From Sipunculus nudus (lineage: Eukaryota; Annelida; Sipuncula; Golfingiida; Sipunculidae), in contig CM049306.1 of the NCBI GenBank assembly GCA_026874595.1, positions 12,545,019 to 12,609,018 on the forward strand: DNA of 64,000 nt, in the 5' to 3' direction. Shown here piece by piece: positions 36,601 to 48,228 of the stretch. The position numbers were made by a program, and so were the translations under genes. The notes under the pieces are model-generated. The model was not told the DNA's origin and made no database searches. It worked only from the letters and a program-made list of their open reading frames with translations. How positions within the stretch are numbered: position 1 is the stretch's first letter; each line of letters begins with the position of its first letter.

Positions 36601-38608
36601 CAGTGCTCCCCTCTGGTGTTGCAATTCAGGATACGAGGTCATAACAAACAGCGCCTTACGATATAGGCAGTAGCCCTATAGGTAAAGCGCTGTGTTAAGA
36701 GCGTAGCTTTCGGTCTGAAAAGTGTTTCTTCAAATGCGTACCCCTAATTGAAACCCGGGGTGTACCAGACGCTCGCTGGACTGGGCTTCATGGTCAGTAC
36801 TGCATTTAGAACCTCCCAGTTTAAACAGTCATCCACTTTTATTGGACTGAAGAGATAAATTTAAATATAAATTAGTTAACTAAAGCCGATCGAGGGTCCA
36901 TGGTAGTAACTGACTTTATTTATGACGTCACGCAGTGGATTAAATTATACGGAGGACTACGGTGTCCGAGAATGATCGGTTCATGAGCGAGTGTTTTTCT
37001 GCACAAATGTTATGCTGAATCCCTTTTTGTACAAATATGGGCTCAAACAGTTTTCATTCACTTTATAAACAATAAACGACCCTATACTCAGCGCTAAATC
37101 AGTAAATAATGCTTGGGAGATACTTGTTTTTGAAAAGACAATTTACTAGTTATTTAGTTTTTAATAAAGGATAGAGGAATGTTTATAAAATAGACTGAAA
37201 ACTATGTAAGCCAACATTCATAGTATACCAATAGGAGTTCAAGCTTCTTTGCTCTGAGATAATATTGCGGCGTCACTGTTATGTAAATGCTGTCATCAAT
37301 TTCTTTGAAGTACGAACCATTCGGAGGACTTTATCCTGGAGGGCACAGACATGCCTGATGAACTGGTCCGTGACGTGGGAGGAACTCTTATATTTGAACA
37401 GGTCATGCTCCAGGTAAGCTGTCTGTTCATAACCCACCAGAACCATCTATAAATATCCAGATGTATTACAAATTCTGTTTATATCCCCCCCCCCCCCGAA
37501 CCATTTATATTTATCTAGATAAATTACAAATTTTGTTCATATTCCTGAGGATAATTTATATTTATCTTGATGGATTACAAGTTTTGTTCATTTTCCCAGA
37601 AGCATTTATATTTACCTAAAGATGCATAACGATACATTTTGTGCAATTTAATTAGAACATCCATTGATATATAATAAACTGATAGGTCAACCACCATGAG
37701 ATTTTTTTCCATCAACATCGACCATCTGCTAATTCAACTAGAGAGATTCCTGTAAAATGGAGGCATATACAGACTATAAAATACCCCAACAACCCGAAAT
37801 CGAGTAATATATCAATCTAGTCGTTAGGTATTTTTCACCCGCTTCTACATGCTCTGGAGATTTCCTATATAGACAAAAACGGCTTGACAGATTCCTCTTC
37901 TAACATAAAAATAAAAAATGTAAAAATTTACTGAAAATGAGACATTAAAACCCACAGGTTTCATACTTTGTGTTTTACACTCTGATTAATTTAGAATTTT
38001 TAACCTGAAGAATGATTTTCCAGGATGTAGTCGTTTATCTTTATCCTTTTTATTTTAGATCACAATACCTTTGAATATATCCGTTCCTGTGAACATTAAC
38101 ATATGTTTATGATATTTCAGGTATGGCCTATCATCGCATACCCAGTGAAACAAATCAATGACAATTCTGTGAGACTGGTTGAGAAACATCGTGGAGCCTT
38201 CCCGAATGAGCGACGGCTCAACCAGGTATGCCTTCCTTATTAGTCGTCTAGGACTGGTATATTCAGTTGTAATATTACAGAGCCATATAATGTAAACGAA
38301 CATCATCAATATATGTATAAGCGTTTCATCCAGGACTAAAGTATAATCTGCATTTTTTCTCATTTAGTAGGCAAATTTGAAAACATTCATAGTGTTATAC
38401 AAGAAACAATAAAAGAAAGATCACATTTTCTATTATTTCTTTCTTTTTTTTCATCAAACAGCGACAACAGCTACGCTCTGTGCCGGTGACTGAGGTGGAA
38501 TACAAATGGGAGGACGTGTCCACACGTTTCTGGGTGTACGGACAAGAAAGGAAGGTTCACGCACCGGACTACCCACAGCAATGCTGTTGGGGCTGTCAGA
38601 TCCTCTAA
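24580..38608 (+). CDS. SSUH2: SSUH2-like protein (ssu-2 homolog), complete, 11 coding exons
   Basis: Exons: 24580-24607, 26247-26618, 27220-27378, 31092-31161, 32101-32230, 33386-33571, 34342-34511, 35806-35898, 37311-37413, 38121-38225 and 38462-38608. They sum to 1563 bases (520 codons plus TAA); every junction is GT-AG and in phase. Protein order: MAYQGPPPQ start; Gly/Pro/His/Met octapeptide repeats (about 10-125); poly-Pro (about 187-205); the SSUH2 core beginning DEQACRDAMLQFVSENCCYG; a six-motif CxxC(x)G zinc region (about 317-400) like DnaJ cysteine-rich domains; a beta-rich C-terminal part; final CQIL. Family knowledge: SSUH2 is a conserved animal protein of unclear chemistry, linked to tooth development in humans and reported in mollusc shell biology. 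The long repeat N-terminus looks lineage-specific. The start is inferred from the exon 1 ATG; extra 5' UTR exons are possible. Confidence 0.93.
24998..25048. repeat. AT-rich interrupted (TA)n tract
   Basis: Interrupted TA/ATA repeats inside SSUH2 intron 1. Confidence 0.85.
25379..25444. repeat. Compound (AT)n(GT)n microsatellite
   Basis: About 19 AT units followed by about 14 GT units, in SSUH2 intron 1. Confidence 0.97.
26247..26618 (+). CDS. SSUH2: SSUH2 exon 2, GHMGGPPP repeat region
   Basis: The acceptor TGCATGTATAG enters in phase 1 and the strong donor CAGC|GTAAGT exits in phase 1. The exon encodes about 14 octapeptides of the type GHMGGPPP/GHPGGPPP, with variants N, S and an extra P. 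The last five 24-bp units (26463-26582) are nearly identical at the DNA level, a recent tandem expansion. Other frames and the opposite strand are open only because the repeat lacks stops. Confidence 0.92.
26942..27018 (+). pseudogene. Copy of SSUH2 leader and exon 1 start inside intron 2
   Basis: A 77-base ungapped copy of 24517-24593 with 72 matches. All five differences are transitions. It includes ATG GCT TAC CAA GGT but is followed at once by TGA, so it cannot code for the protein. Similarity stops abruptly inside exon 1, before the donor. Confidence 0.88.
27220..27378 (+). CDS. SSUH2: SSUH2 exon 3
   Basis: Phase 1 in and out (CAACAACAACAG acceptor, CAAG|GTGAGT donor). Encodes PWTPGQGGPHQWDNMPQQ, then a Pro-rich stretch and NMGGFQAFQGYERVGAFGQ. 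Low-complexity, probably disordered. Confidence 0.9.
27515..28080. mobile_element. Candidate MITE, 566 bp, 14-bp TIR
   Basis: GGTCGATTTAACAA (27515-27528) is matched by its reverse complement at 28067-28080. The flanks ACAAAA and ACAAAC agree at 5 of 6 bases, a possible short duplication. It lies in SSUH2 intron 3 with no coding content. Confidence 0.6.
28862..28904. repeat. (TA)n microsatellite
   Basis: About 21 TA units, abutting the left palindrome array. Confidence 0.97.
28905..29012. repeat. Palindrome array, left arm
   Basis: Four 18-base palindromes or near-palindromes start at 28905 (TAGAATGTATACATTCTA, perfect), 28934, 28965 and 28995, about 30 bases apart, separated by short CCATGG/CCAAACC spacers. 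Confidence 0.9.
29395..29534. repeat. Palindrome array, right arm
   Basis: Five palindromic units at about 30-base spacing, starting near 29395, 29427, 29460, 29488 and 29517. The last is again the perfect TAGAATGTATACATTCTA. Confidence 0.9.
29559..29651. repeat. (AT)n microsatellite
   Basis: About 46 AT units with one ACAT interruption; abuts the right palindrome array. Confidence 0.97.
30118..30192. repeat. (TA)n microsatellite
   Basis: About 37 uninterrupted TA units in SSUH2 intron 3. Confidence 0.97.
31092..31161 (+). CDS. SSUH2: SSUH2 exon 4, poly-proline micro-exon
   Basis: A 70-base exon (phase 1 in, phase 2 out; CTTGCAG acceptor, GCAG|GTAAGA donor) encoding VAPM, nine prolines, then QGQPPPMDFG. 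The Pro run is a potential SH3/WW/EVH1 ligand. Confidence 0.9.
32101..32230 (+). CDS. SSUH2: SSUH2 exon 5, start of conserved core
   Basis: Encodes STANLDEQACRDAMLQFVSE, then NCCYGKAPAQEMQITKISPS and NALH. Clean acceptor TTTACAG and donor CAC|GTGAGT, phase 2 in and phase 0 out. This is where similarity to SSUH2 proteins begins. Confidence 0.93.
32320..32647. mobile_element. Candidate MITE, 328 bp, 18-bp perfect TIR
   Basis: CGTTTACTTGGCGCGCGG (32320-32337) is the exact reverse complement of 32630-32647. A TTG triplet flanks both ends, compatible with a 3-bp duplication (PIF/Harbinger-like elements make 3-bp duplications). It lies in SSUH2 intron 5 and is much more GC-rich than the surrounding intron. 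Confidence 0.7.
33386..33571 (+). CDS. SSUH2: SSUH2 exon 6
   Basis: 62 codons, phase 0 in and out: YTLETFCEGRSTGYVHEPFR, IDGPENGMPPPPWQIPCQ, and EVPHTAQVK leading into the zinc region. The donor AAG|GTCGGT is weaker than the others, but the downstream phase fits. Confidence 0.9.
33621..33664. repeat. (AT)n microsatellite
   Basis: About 22 AT units just after SSUH2 exon 6. Confidence 0.97.
34342..34511 (+). CDS. SSUH2: SSUH2 exon 7, zinc-binding CxxC(x)G motifs 1-4
   Basis: Encodes CHGCDGRG, CHRCMGRG, CHSCGGDG and CFNCHGDG. Paired CxxCxGxG motifs bind zinc in DnaJ-type chaperones, and a comparable role in protein or RNA contact is inferred. Acceptor TTTTCAG, donor CAAG|GTAGGC, phase 2 out. 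Confidence 0.94.
35806..35898 (+). CDS. SSUH2: SSUH2 exon 8, zinc motifs 5-6
   Basis: Encodes CTTCGGDG and CSTCRGHR followed by RLKCFIQLTVT. The sixth motif ends GHR instead of GxG. Acceptor CTTTCAG, donor CCTT|GTAAGT. Confidence 0.94.
37311..37413 (+). CDS. SSUH2: SSUH2 exon 9
   Basis: Encodes TNHSEDFILEGTDMPDELVR then DVGGTLIFEQVMLQ. Acceptor TTTGAAG, donor CAG|GTAAGC. Part of the C-terminal SSUH2 core. Confidence 0.92.
38121..38225 (+). CDS. SSUH2: SSUH2 exon 10
   Basis: 35 codons, phase 0: VWPIIAYPVKQINDNSVRLV then EKHRGAFPNERRLNQ. Confidence 0.92.
38462..38608 (+). CDS. SSUH2: SSUH2 exon 11 (stop), C-terminal CQIL
   Basis: Encodes RQQLRSVPVTEVEYKWEDVS through FWVYGQERKVHAPDYPQQ and ends CCWGCQIL, TAA at 38606-38608. 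The last four residues match a CaaX box with X = Leu (geranylgeranylation type), and the neighbouring Cys pair could be palmitoylated. Membrane anchoring is inferred. Confidence 0.92.
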   Translation, partial: RQQLRSVPVTEVEYKWEDVSTRFWVYGQERKVHAPDYPQQCCWGCQIL

Positions 38609-39249
38609 ACGCACGAACATAACGTCACAACGGTGGTCTCGGGCATCCTAAAGCCTAATGCTGACGTCACAGGTGTCCTATCAGATAATCTGTCAGCCTG
38701 TTCATGGCGCCAGTAATCGGTTGTAAACGTTCCGTTGTCTTTCCTGTACAAAATCAACTGCTTGTGTATTTTTGTATATATTCACACGAATTCAGATAAA
38801 TCCCGTACAAGGTGGGTTTATATCGCTTGTCAGTTCGTATGAGTATGGTAGTTCTGTAGTTTAATATAAGGCTATGGAGAAGATATTATTTATGTTTATT
38901 CCTTTTTTTAATGTGACTCGGGGTTCCTTTTCCAGTGGAATGTTGCAGGAGAGTACTTGAGATAGCTTAAAACTTATTTTATACAAGTCTTTAAATACCA
39001 GCTAACTATGCCGTCCGCAGTGAGGCTACAGTCAGATCTGTCAAAACGGAACGACATCTACATAGGCCTACAGTTTATGTGAAATTGCTGCATACGCAAG
39101 TGTTGACTTGTACTAATGTATATTTAGTCTTTGTTGTTCTCAGTTTTATTTCTATTTTAATCAAGAATCATGAAAGAGAGTCAGGTCACTGGTGATTATA
39201 TTATTACCAGGAAATGTTAATACACCCCCGACATACAGCATACTGCAGT

Positions 39250-39690
39250 TGGCTTCATATTTTCGGGGTTAAAACTCGCCATTTTCACAGTTTCAGTGTT
39301 TCGCGAGGGTTTCATTTTCATGATCTCGCCAAATGAACGATCGACACAAGAAAAAGGAATTAAAAAAAAAGATCGACACAAAATAAACCATTATTATATG
39401 AATTCTGTAAAATAATACGTACGCAAAACCTTAATAATTGGACAACTGAACATAGAAATAATTGTTCATTAATGACCGATAATTTTAAAGATTTGATATC
39501 ATTTATAATGGCAATTTTTTTAACATAGAATATATTATTTATGTTAAATATTAATCATTTACCCTTCGACTTGCGTTCCACAATGGGCCTCTTATTCACG
39601 GCGGTTTTATTTTCACGATAATATTTCGCGAATATCGCGAATTTGAAACCCTCGCGAATAAAACGGCAACCACCGTATATGATCGCTTCC
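39250..39690. repeat. Dispersed CGCGAGGGTTTCA repeat pair, inverted
   Basis: A CGCGAGGGTTTCA motif near 39303 recurs in reverse complement at about 39645-39655. The second copy contains the palindrome TTCGCGA-ata-TCGCGAA (39625-39641). Probably the ends of a small element of unknown class. Confidence 0.45.
39382..39387 (+). terminator. Possible SSUH2 polyadenylation signal
   Basis: First AATAAA after the stop codon, giving a 3' UTR of about 780 bases. It lies next to a dispersed repeat, so it is uncertain. Confidence 0.25.
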
Positions 39691-39699
39691 CTGTAGTGC

Positions 39700-42600
39700 T
39701 TCCGTGAATCACGTGGTATAAAAGCTGCTGCTGCCTCAGTCGCCATGCGTTAAACGATCGCCTGTTCATTTAAAAAAAAAGAGTATCCATATCAAATACA
39801 TGTGTGAAAGGAATAATTTATCAATATACAGACCAGACTTGTAAACTATTGGGGCTAGCCTTGTGTCCTGATTTTTTTCTACTTTTTAAATATGCAACAA
39901 AATGTTTTTAGTCAGAACATGTTTGACATATTCTTAAGGTTATTGTCAGGACTATTGCATAATATTTATAAAACACAAAACCAAGACGCCAAAGTTTTAT
40001 TTTAATTCATACAATATCAATGCACTGGTGACAGGTGACACTGGTGCACGTTCGCCAGATTCGATGTTATAATGATGTGTGGTTTAGGTTTAGCCTAAGT
40101 GCCATTCAGGGATATATTTTAAATCTGTTCCTGTCAGTTTTTGGCTGTGAAATTTGATTTGTCGTTTTGATTAGAGACCGGTATTAGAAGTTATATTACT
40201 TTTGTATTATGCACTTTTCTGCAGCAATGTATTTCATCAAGGAGACCAGAACAATTTTGTAAGAGGCTACAGTCATATCGGTCGGCTGCAAAATAATGGG
40301 TTATCTCAGGGATATAACGATTTTCGGTCTTGACAGCTCCGTAGGCCATATATCCAGCATCCAGGGAACTAGGTTGACTTTCTATATTATATATCACAAT
40401 GACCAGCCAATACCAAAACTGACTGAAGAAATTCCACCAAGGCCATCACCGCACTTTCACATGTATATTATAGTAAAAAAGGTAACAGCATGCAATTTAT
40501 TTCTGTATATAAAAAATTTACATATACTAATGAGTTGCAAGGCATATCAATATTGTAGGTACTAATTATTGTACAGGTAGTTCTGTTTACGTATGAGCCT
40601 TTCAGCCGTAGTCCTGACCTTTTTTAATGCTCACCTGTAGTTATACTTTGAAGCTTGTGATATTATATCCGGAAAATTTTATACCATTTATATTCAGTGT
40701 AACATTTCAACGATGGAAATGGTTAAAGGAGAGTATTATTTAGTACTTCAATAGATATAAGTCGGGAGTTGTCCACTAGTATTAGTGTTATTTTTATAAC
40801 ACATTGGAAGAGTGGGTCAACAAGAAAGTATTGATAGTGTTTTCTTTCCGTGTGGGCTGACGGGAGGGGGTGTTCACAGAATTTCCCCTTTGGGACTCTG
40901 CAATAAGCCGGTCATGAGGTCAGAGTCTCAACTTACTGAACCTCGGATTCAAGAGCATTTTCCAAGGCAACACGTTCTGGCGCAAATTATAGTAGGGTTG
41001 GAAGAGTTTTATAATCTACGTAAAGTATGACTATTTTTAACTCTCGTCACGGTTGTTCATGAGCACACATCCAGTAATATTTTGCTGTCCACTGGATTGT
41101 GCATGCATCTGTGACATGAACTGCTTGATTTTTAATGACTAAGTGTATGTGCCGATTCAAGAAAGGCTATATGCGAGAATCAGGTTAACATCAATGCACA
41201 CTGTTTGAATTTTTAAAATTCATAAAATTCAAGCTCTTTATCACCCAAAGGCCCACTCTCTACAACAAATCATTGAAATTCTTCAATAATATTTTGAGTT
41301 AACTTGCAAAAATCAAACACACAAACTGAAAAACAATAAAGACAAGTGACTACATTATGGATATGTAATGTCAGTCCCTGGTGATGATTTTAAGCCTTGC
41401 TTCTTTTAATATGACGTAATTCTGATCTCAGGGACTGCTTACTAAGTGTTTCAGAATATGTGTAAATGTCATTGGATTCAAAATCTAGAAAGATATATCA
41501 ACAGTATTTCAGATTGAATGTTTTTATTGCCTTGCAATTGCTTTTACAAGTGTTGTTATATCATTAATGCCCATTAAATTGTATGAAATATAAATATTTG
41601 TGATGTAACTAAAGGAAATTAATGCCCGTTTATTGTACAACCTGATAATGCTTTATTATGTATATTAGTACACAAGATACTCTTGAAAACCAAGAGTAAA
41701 ATTCTGCAAGATGAAAATACTTTTGCTCATGATTTATATCATTAAACATGCAATCTGTGTGATCTTTACGCTTGATTTTTCATTGAAGCAATTAATAATG
41801 TGTGAAGTATTGAATTCATATGCATAAACAAAATATGAGATTACATCTTTGTTGGTGAAATTTGTAATTATATATTGTTATATCAGATAAGATTTTTCTA
41901 TTGTTCATGTTGATTTCATGCATATCTTTGTATGTGAAATCTGCAGTTTCTTTTCAAATCTCATGGTATTTTACACTCAACTGAAACTATCAGTCCCTGT
42001 ATAGTACTGACAGAGACACAATAATAAGTCCAAACACTGATGATAGTTTTAGGTGGGCAATGGGCATATGCTATACTAGTCAAAGATAAGAGGATAATGA
42101 GGCAGATCTGGTTGTATTTTTATCTCAGACATCCACTTTAGTAATGTTTATACAACTTATGTATTCTTTTAATTCTTTTATACTCCTGTTTCTACTCTTT
42201 TGTTTTAATTTTAGTGCAATACTCATTTCCATTTCATCCATGAAATGAAATTGAATAAAGTGTTTTGTAATTTGCAGTCTTCGTGTTATACATGAATTTG
42301 CAAGAGTGTGTTTCTGTTTCCACATTCATGTAACAGATAATTAATACTGCTCATACAAAAAGCAGATTCATAAAATGTATTATTAAAACAATATGATGTA
42401 TGACTTAAGAACAATAAAAGGAATTATCTGAAAAATATTAAAGACCAAACCATGATAAATACAAGAGAAGAAATAAAGTGGGTGTACACCAGTGTCACAA
42501 AAATCATTTGAAACCAGACCAATGAAGATTTTATGAATGATATACTGATAGAAATGTATTTTTCTGATTTAACTAATAATCCACATTTACAAAATATTGG

Positions 42601-43870
42601 TATAGATTTTATATAATTTGCATACAGACAGAAGGACAGAGATGATTAAAATGTGTGAATATGATATTCCAACCTACCTCAGCTAATATTATAACAATCT
42701 GGACCTCTGTCATACTGTGACTCAATCGTATTTTGTTTGACTGTTAATGTGTTATTTCTATGTATAACATGAGCTGCTGTCAAAGTATACTTGTTGTCTC
42801 TACTATATTTATTTTTATGAGAAGATCACCTGACCTATCTTTAACATCTGACTTTGGCTCTCTGAAGTTCAATTTTCCTACCCAACAAAGTAACTGATAT
42901 GAAACTTGAGTGAAATATGAAGCTAGTGCACATACCTGCTGATGGGCTAATAAACATGGCAATCAAAAATAAATATTCATGTATTAGGTTTTGCAATCTT
43001 TATTGAAAAAAAATATGAAGATTGATGCACAAGCATTCAAACAACTGAGTGAACTATCGTATCTGTAAAGCAACAAAAGAATTTGTGTACCCTAGTGATG
43101 TCTCTGGTGTGGCTAAGCAGAGACCTTGATTCAGTCTGCCTCCTGGCCTGCTGTATCATGAATTTTGAACAGGTGTACATGTGACGGGGCAAACCATAAC
43201 AGCCAATCAAATTCATCATTACAAAGTATATATTAAACAATATTAAAATTTATTCACACATCTTCTTAACAGGAACACATGCACAACAAACATACCACCA
43301 TTAACACCACCTTCACAAGCCTTTATATGATTGGTCAGATTCTCAATGTCTCCCACTGCCAGAAGGTTCAAATGTCTTGTTAATGATTCATGAAACAGCA
43401 TACTTGGGAGCTCACTGAAACAAGGTCTCTGTTAAACCAAGCTAGAGGCCTGGCTCTCGGATGGATAATGATGGTATCTTTGGCTTACATTCTCAGTGAG
43501 ATAAATCTTTCCAAAGACTACAACAAGGAGATCAAACCATTAAAATGAAATATAATACACAACTTTACCTGTAAGAAGCTATGGCATGACTTGTTTAGTT
43601 TCATTATATAAAATGGACAGACAGTGCAGTCCTACTTCACCTTTATTTGTACAATACCCTGTCATTCTTGTGAAACAGTCTACTGGTGTTTGGTGAACTT
43701 CCATGGACTACAGCTGACAACTAGTCACATAAATGGTGTAAAGATGATATATGATTTAAACATAAAACAAGGCCTAATGCGAACCTGTGCATTGGGAAAT
43801 ACACCAGGTATAATGCTTCAATGCTGGACCATTACTTTTCATGTATATGAACTATGCAAGTACTAAACAT
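39700..43870. other. Gene-free stretch between SSUH2 and the repeat block
   Basis: Mostly unique-looking AT-rich DNA. Short frames are scattered and none has splice context or recognisable content. Confidence 0.5.
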
Positions 43871-43889
43871 TTTGAATAAGAAACAATTA

Positions 43890-44150
43890 CACAAACATCA
43901 CTGCTGAAATTCTGGCATAGGTGCACACAACACTAAAAAGATTGTAGCTGGCACCACCAGTCTTGTATACAACGAAGCTATCAGAGATATATACATACGC
44001 CCAATTTCAGACTGATATATCAAACCCCTCCTGAGAAAAACGTGTGCAAAATTCATGGTAGGTGGCAACACCTGTCTTGTGAGCAAGAAAGCCATCAAAG
44101 ACACATAGACAGGTCAAAATATTAGGCCAATACATCAAACTTACCTTGAG
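43890..44150. repeat. Diverged tandem-core repeat fragment
   Basis: Two units with GGTGGCAACACCTGTCTTG and GGCACCACCAGTCTTG cores followed by GATATATACAT, related in wording to the family B cores downstream. Confidence 0.55.
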
Positions 44151-44159
44151 TATGATGAA

Positions 44160-44770
44160 TGGGGCTGACCAGGCTTAGGTGAGAAAGGCTGTTGCCCCGA
44201 GTGAACTGTGACAAATTGCTTGCTCAGACTACTGCACTGAGTGAACTCATGACCTGCACCTGGCTAGACTGAGTGAACTTTTGACCTGTACCTGGCTACA
44301 CTGAGTGAACTCTTGACCTGTTGCATAATCTGACACAGTTGGCAGTCTGACAAAGCTATAAATAGAATGCAGCTACTGCACTGAGTAAACTCCTGACCCA
44401 TACATGGCTGCACTGAGTGAACTCTTGACCTGTTGCCTAATCTGATACAGTTGGCAGTCTGCCAAAGCTATAAATAGATCAAGACTGACCTCTAGCCTGT
44501 TTCCAAATCTGAAATAATAGCCACACCATTGCATAAGCTCATGCAGGGGCCCTGCCCTGAGGGGCTTGACACCTATGCAGTGATCACATGGTGCCCATGA
44601 GGTGTTCACATGTCACCCATGAGGTGATCACATGCCATGTGCTTGGCTGCACTGATTGAACTCTTGACCTATATCTGGCTGCACTGAATGAACTCTTGAT
44701 CTGTTCCCAAATCTGAAACAGTTGGCAGTTTCTCAACCTATTTAAAGATACAGATTCAATCTTGGCTTGT
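44160..44770. repeat. CTGCACTGAGTGAACTC tandem repeat
   Basis: At least nine copies of a 30-45-base unit with CACTGAGTGAACTCTTGACC. Longer duplicated blocks carry CTGTTGCCTAATCTGA and ACAGTTGGCAGTCTG (compare 44310-44365 with 44430-44480). Minus-strand open frames here are repeat-derived. Confidence 0.75.
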
Positions 44771-44819
44771 TGGTATATCTGTTTACACATACTGAAAAAC
44801 TTTGGTTAAAATTTCTTTT

Positions 44820-47495
44820 TTCAAGCCGACATATTCATAAACTTTTATCAAAATATCTAGAATAATAAAAGATGCAGTACTTTCATTGTTAAAGGTCCAA
44901 TAGTTCTGCCAAAAATCATTCTAGTAAACTTGAACAAAGGCCACCTAAGAATAATTTTTGTGCAATGTTACAGAAGATATAATTGAAATAATAATTTTAT
45001 AGAAGAACACTATTGCAGTCCTCATTTGAAAAAGACATAATAATGGCCATAAGACCAACTTAAGCTTTTCACAACTCAACCAAAAATCAACAAACTCAGT
45101 ATATTCTGATATGATTGAAAGAACCATGTCCTAGGATAATTCTTTTGAAAAATTGAACAATTCAACTTGACAGTTTCATCATTAAGCTGAAAGAGGCTAA
45201 AATTATGAGGTTTTTTGCCCATAAAAAACAGGTCAATGTAGGTGGCACCACTAAATCTACAACTTCAAATATGAGTCTTGTGACCAATATTTGCACAATA
45301 CCTGGTAATGCTAGCATCTGTCATTTCTGAGAGTACTATGTCAGTATGCTTACTTGGCCGAATGACTGTTCAAATTTGTGTAACTCCACAAAAATTCATC
45401 AAATGCAAACCATTTGAACAAACTTGAGAGGGCTTGCCTCTGGGATCATTTATGTAAAATATTTAACAATATGGCTGGACCGTCTACAAGAAGACAACTT
45501 TTAAAATATTGTCAGCTTTTTCCTTATAAAATCTAAGTAAATGCAGATAGCAAAAAAATAAGCTGAATCCCACAAAATTTGATATGTGACAGATTATTGC
45601 ATAAAATCTGGGAATAGTAGCTCCTGCTATTCCTGAGAAATTATGGATTAATGTACAGATGACCAATGACCCCCGTACAAAAATAGGTCAATTCAGGTGG
45701 CACCACCAATACCTGAATTTCATATATGACTCATGTGACCAACACTGGCAAAAAATTTGGTGATGATAGCTCTGGCTGTTTCTGAGACTGTCATTTTAGT
45801 ATGCTTTTTTGGACAGATGACTAAGTTTAACTTCCTGAACAAAATTGAGGGAGATGGTATAAAAGATTATTTCTGTGAAATATTGAGCAATTTGGCTTGA
45901 GTGTTTCGGAGGAGAAGATTTTTAAAGGTTTTTTTAGCTTTTTCTCTATAAAATTTAAGAAAATTTTTAGATGGCTAATTTTTTTGCATTAAATTTCATG
46001 ATGCTAGCTCCAATCATTTTCAAAATAGTATGGGTAAACGTACAGAAGACAAACGCCGCCACACCATCGCATTTGTTCACAGGTTCACTAAAAATTAATA
46101 CAGATGAATATTGAATGCAAAATTGTAATACAGATACATCTCACTGATGGCAAAATCTTGAATTAATTTGACTATGGATACCAATTATTTATAATCCATG
46201 TACAGCCGTCTTTATATACCCACAGAGAGCTGTATAGCTGTGATTGTAAACATTGCCTGACATGAGGAATATATAAAAATCATAAATCTACATTTTTTAA
46301 AAGCTTTAAAAAAACATTCTTGTCAATATTAACCATAGATAACCTGAAATCTAAATGTCTAGAGGCATGATGTAATAAATGCTGATAAACTGGTGCCAGT
46401 CTAGATGTATCTAGATGTATCTGTGTATCTGCTTCACACAGCTAACATATATGGTAAAATGACTCAATTGAACCTTTATAATTCAGCCAAAATTCATTCT
46501 TTTGAACCATAAAAGACAATTATTATAAGAATTATTCAGGGGATTATTCTTGTAAAATATTAAACAAATTGGCCTCAGTAGGGTCAGTAAAAAAAAAATT
46601 TACAGGTTTATAACTCATATGGGAAAATACAGCAAAATGGCTAAGTTAAGCTTCCCATAACTCAGCCAAAAATCACTGAACCAAAACCATTTGAACAAAC
46701 TTGAATTATCAACATCTAAGGATAATTAATGTGTGAGATTTAAGAATTTGGCCCAGTGGTTTTTGAGGAGAAGATCTTTGTAGCCACTGAGCTAAAATGG
46801 GCTGTTACAGCATATGACTAAATTCAGCTTCCCATAACTCAGCCAAAAGTCACTGAACTTAGACCATTTGAATAAATTTCAGAAAGCACTACCCTAGGAT
46901 CATTTCTGTGCGATATTAAACTATATGGCCTTATGGTTTCAGAGAAGAAGTTTTTTGTAGCCGTCAGTATGATACAGGCACCGATGACCCCTGTACAAAA
47001 AAGGTCGATGCAGGTGGCGCCACCAATACCTCAATTTCAGATATGTCTCATGTGAACAACATTGGCATAAAATTTGGTGATGATAGCTTCAGCCTTTTCT
47101 GAGATTGTAATTTTAGTATGCTTTTATGGACAGATGACTAAGTTCAACTTCCTGTAACTCGGCCAAAAATCACCGAACTTAAACCATTCAAACAAACTTG
47201 AGAAAGATTATTCCAGGAATCATTTCTCTGAAATATTGGACAATTTGGCTGTACAGTTTTGGAGAAGAAGATTTTTAAAGCTTTTTTAGCTTTTTCCCTA
47301 TAAAATCTAGGAAAATGCAGTTAGCTGAAAAGTAAGCAAAATTCGATATAGTTTTTTTAGATGACTAATATTTTGCATAAAATTTCGTGATGCTACCTCT
47401 TGCTGTTTTCAAGATAGTATGGGTTAACGTACAGACGACGGATGACGGACGACGCCACACCATCGCATAAGTTTACAGGTTCGCTAAAAAATTAC
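44820..47495 (+). mobile_element. Diverged tandem-core element block (family C)
   Basis: Repeated units carry CAGCCAAAAATCACTGAAC (about 45060, 45385, 46480, 46660, 46835, 47155) and GGTGGCRCCACCAAT (about 45693, 47012). Two terminal segments match each other (about 46040-46100 and 47420-47495), with GCCACACCATCGCAT before GTTCRCTAAAAA; the second is preceded by an ACGG-type tract. This looks like two nested or tandem insertions of one family. There is no protein-coding content. Confidence 0.6.
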
Positions 47496-47499
47496 TGAG

Positions 47500-48228
47500 A
47501 CAAAATTCCAAAATAATATCCCTTGTACCCTCTTTGTGCAAATTATTCTACAAAAATATAAGATGATACCTGGTATAATATCTACCATTATAACATCTCA
47601 AATAATGTCATTGTTTCTTACCATCATGGAAGAAGATATTTCAGCAATGTATTGGTGATTACTATGAAATGTATAACAATAAGACTTAATAAATATATGG
47701 AACTGGAACAAACTTCTAGTTCAGCATTGAAAGTATTTCCTAATATACCTATTATATTATGTATGCAATAATATACAGGAAGTAAATAATATAAGAAAAT
47801 GTTATTTTTTAACTGAAACATGGTTTATCATAAAGGACAATATAAGAATTCTAGTAACCAGTTGCCTCTTAACTGAAGTAACACACTAATAATTGTATAA
47901 TAAACCACATCTTTCATGCTGGGTCTATAATTAAAGATCTACATTATTATTTAAAGTGAACACATAGACTCAACAGCACCACTGCATACACACCCTGTGG
48001 CAATGAGGGCTCCAGATCCAAACTGATATGTACTAGATTTCTGTACCTGAATCATGTACCAGTACTTTAAAACTCTCTTCAATCTGATGACCATAACAGT
48101 GAAAGATTTGAAAGCCTGAGCAGGTTTTAATGCAGCATGACTTTCTGTAAAACTACACTCCAGAGGTTATATTTAACCAAAATCAACCATATTTGGCAAC
48201 CTAATTGTATATCTTTTCATGTTTTGAT
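47500..48228. other. 3' flank of AMT
   Basis: AT-rich sequence downstream of the AMT stop codon. An ATTAAA-type signal on the minus strand near 48124 is the nearest poly(A) candidate; no other feature. Confidence 0.35.

Noticed and set aside
36660..36790. tRNA-like A-box wording (TAGCCCTATAGGTAAAGCG), possible SINE head
   Set aside because: No B-box or cloverleaf could be completed, so neither a tRNA nor a SINE is supported.
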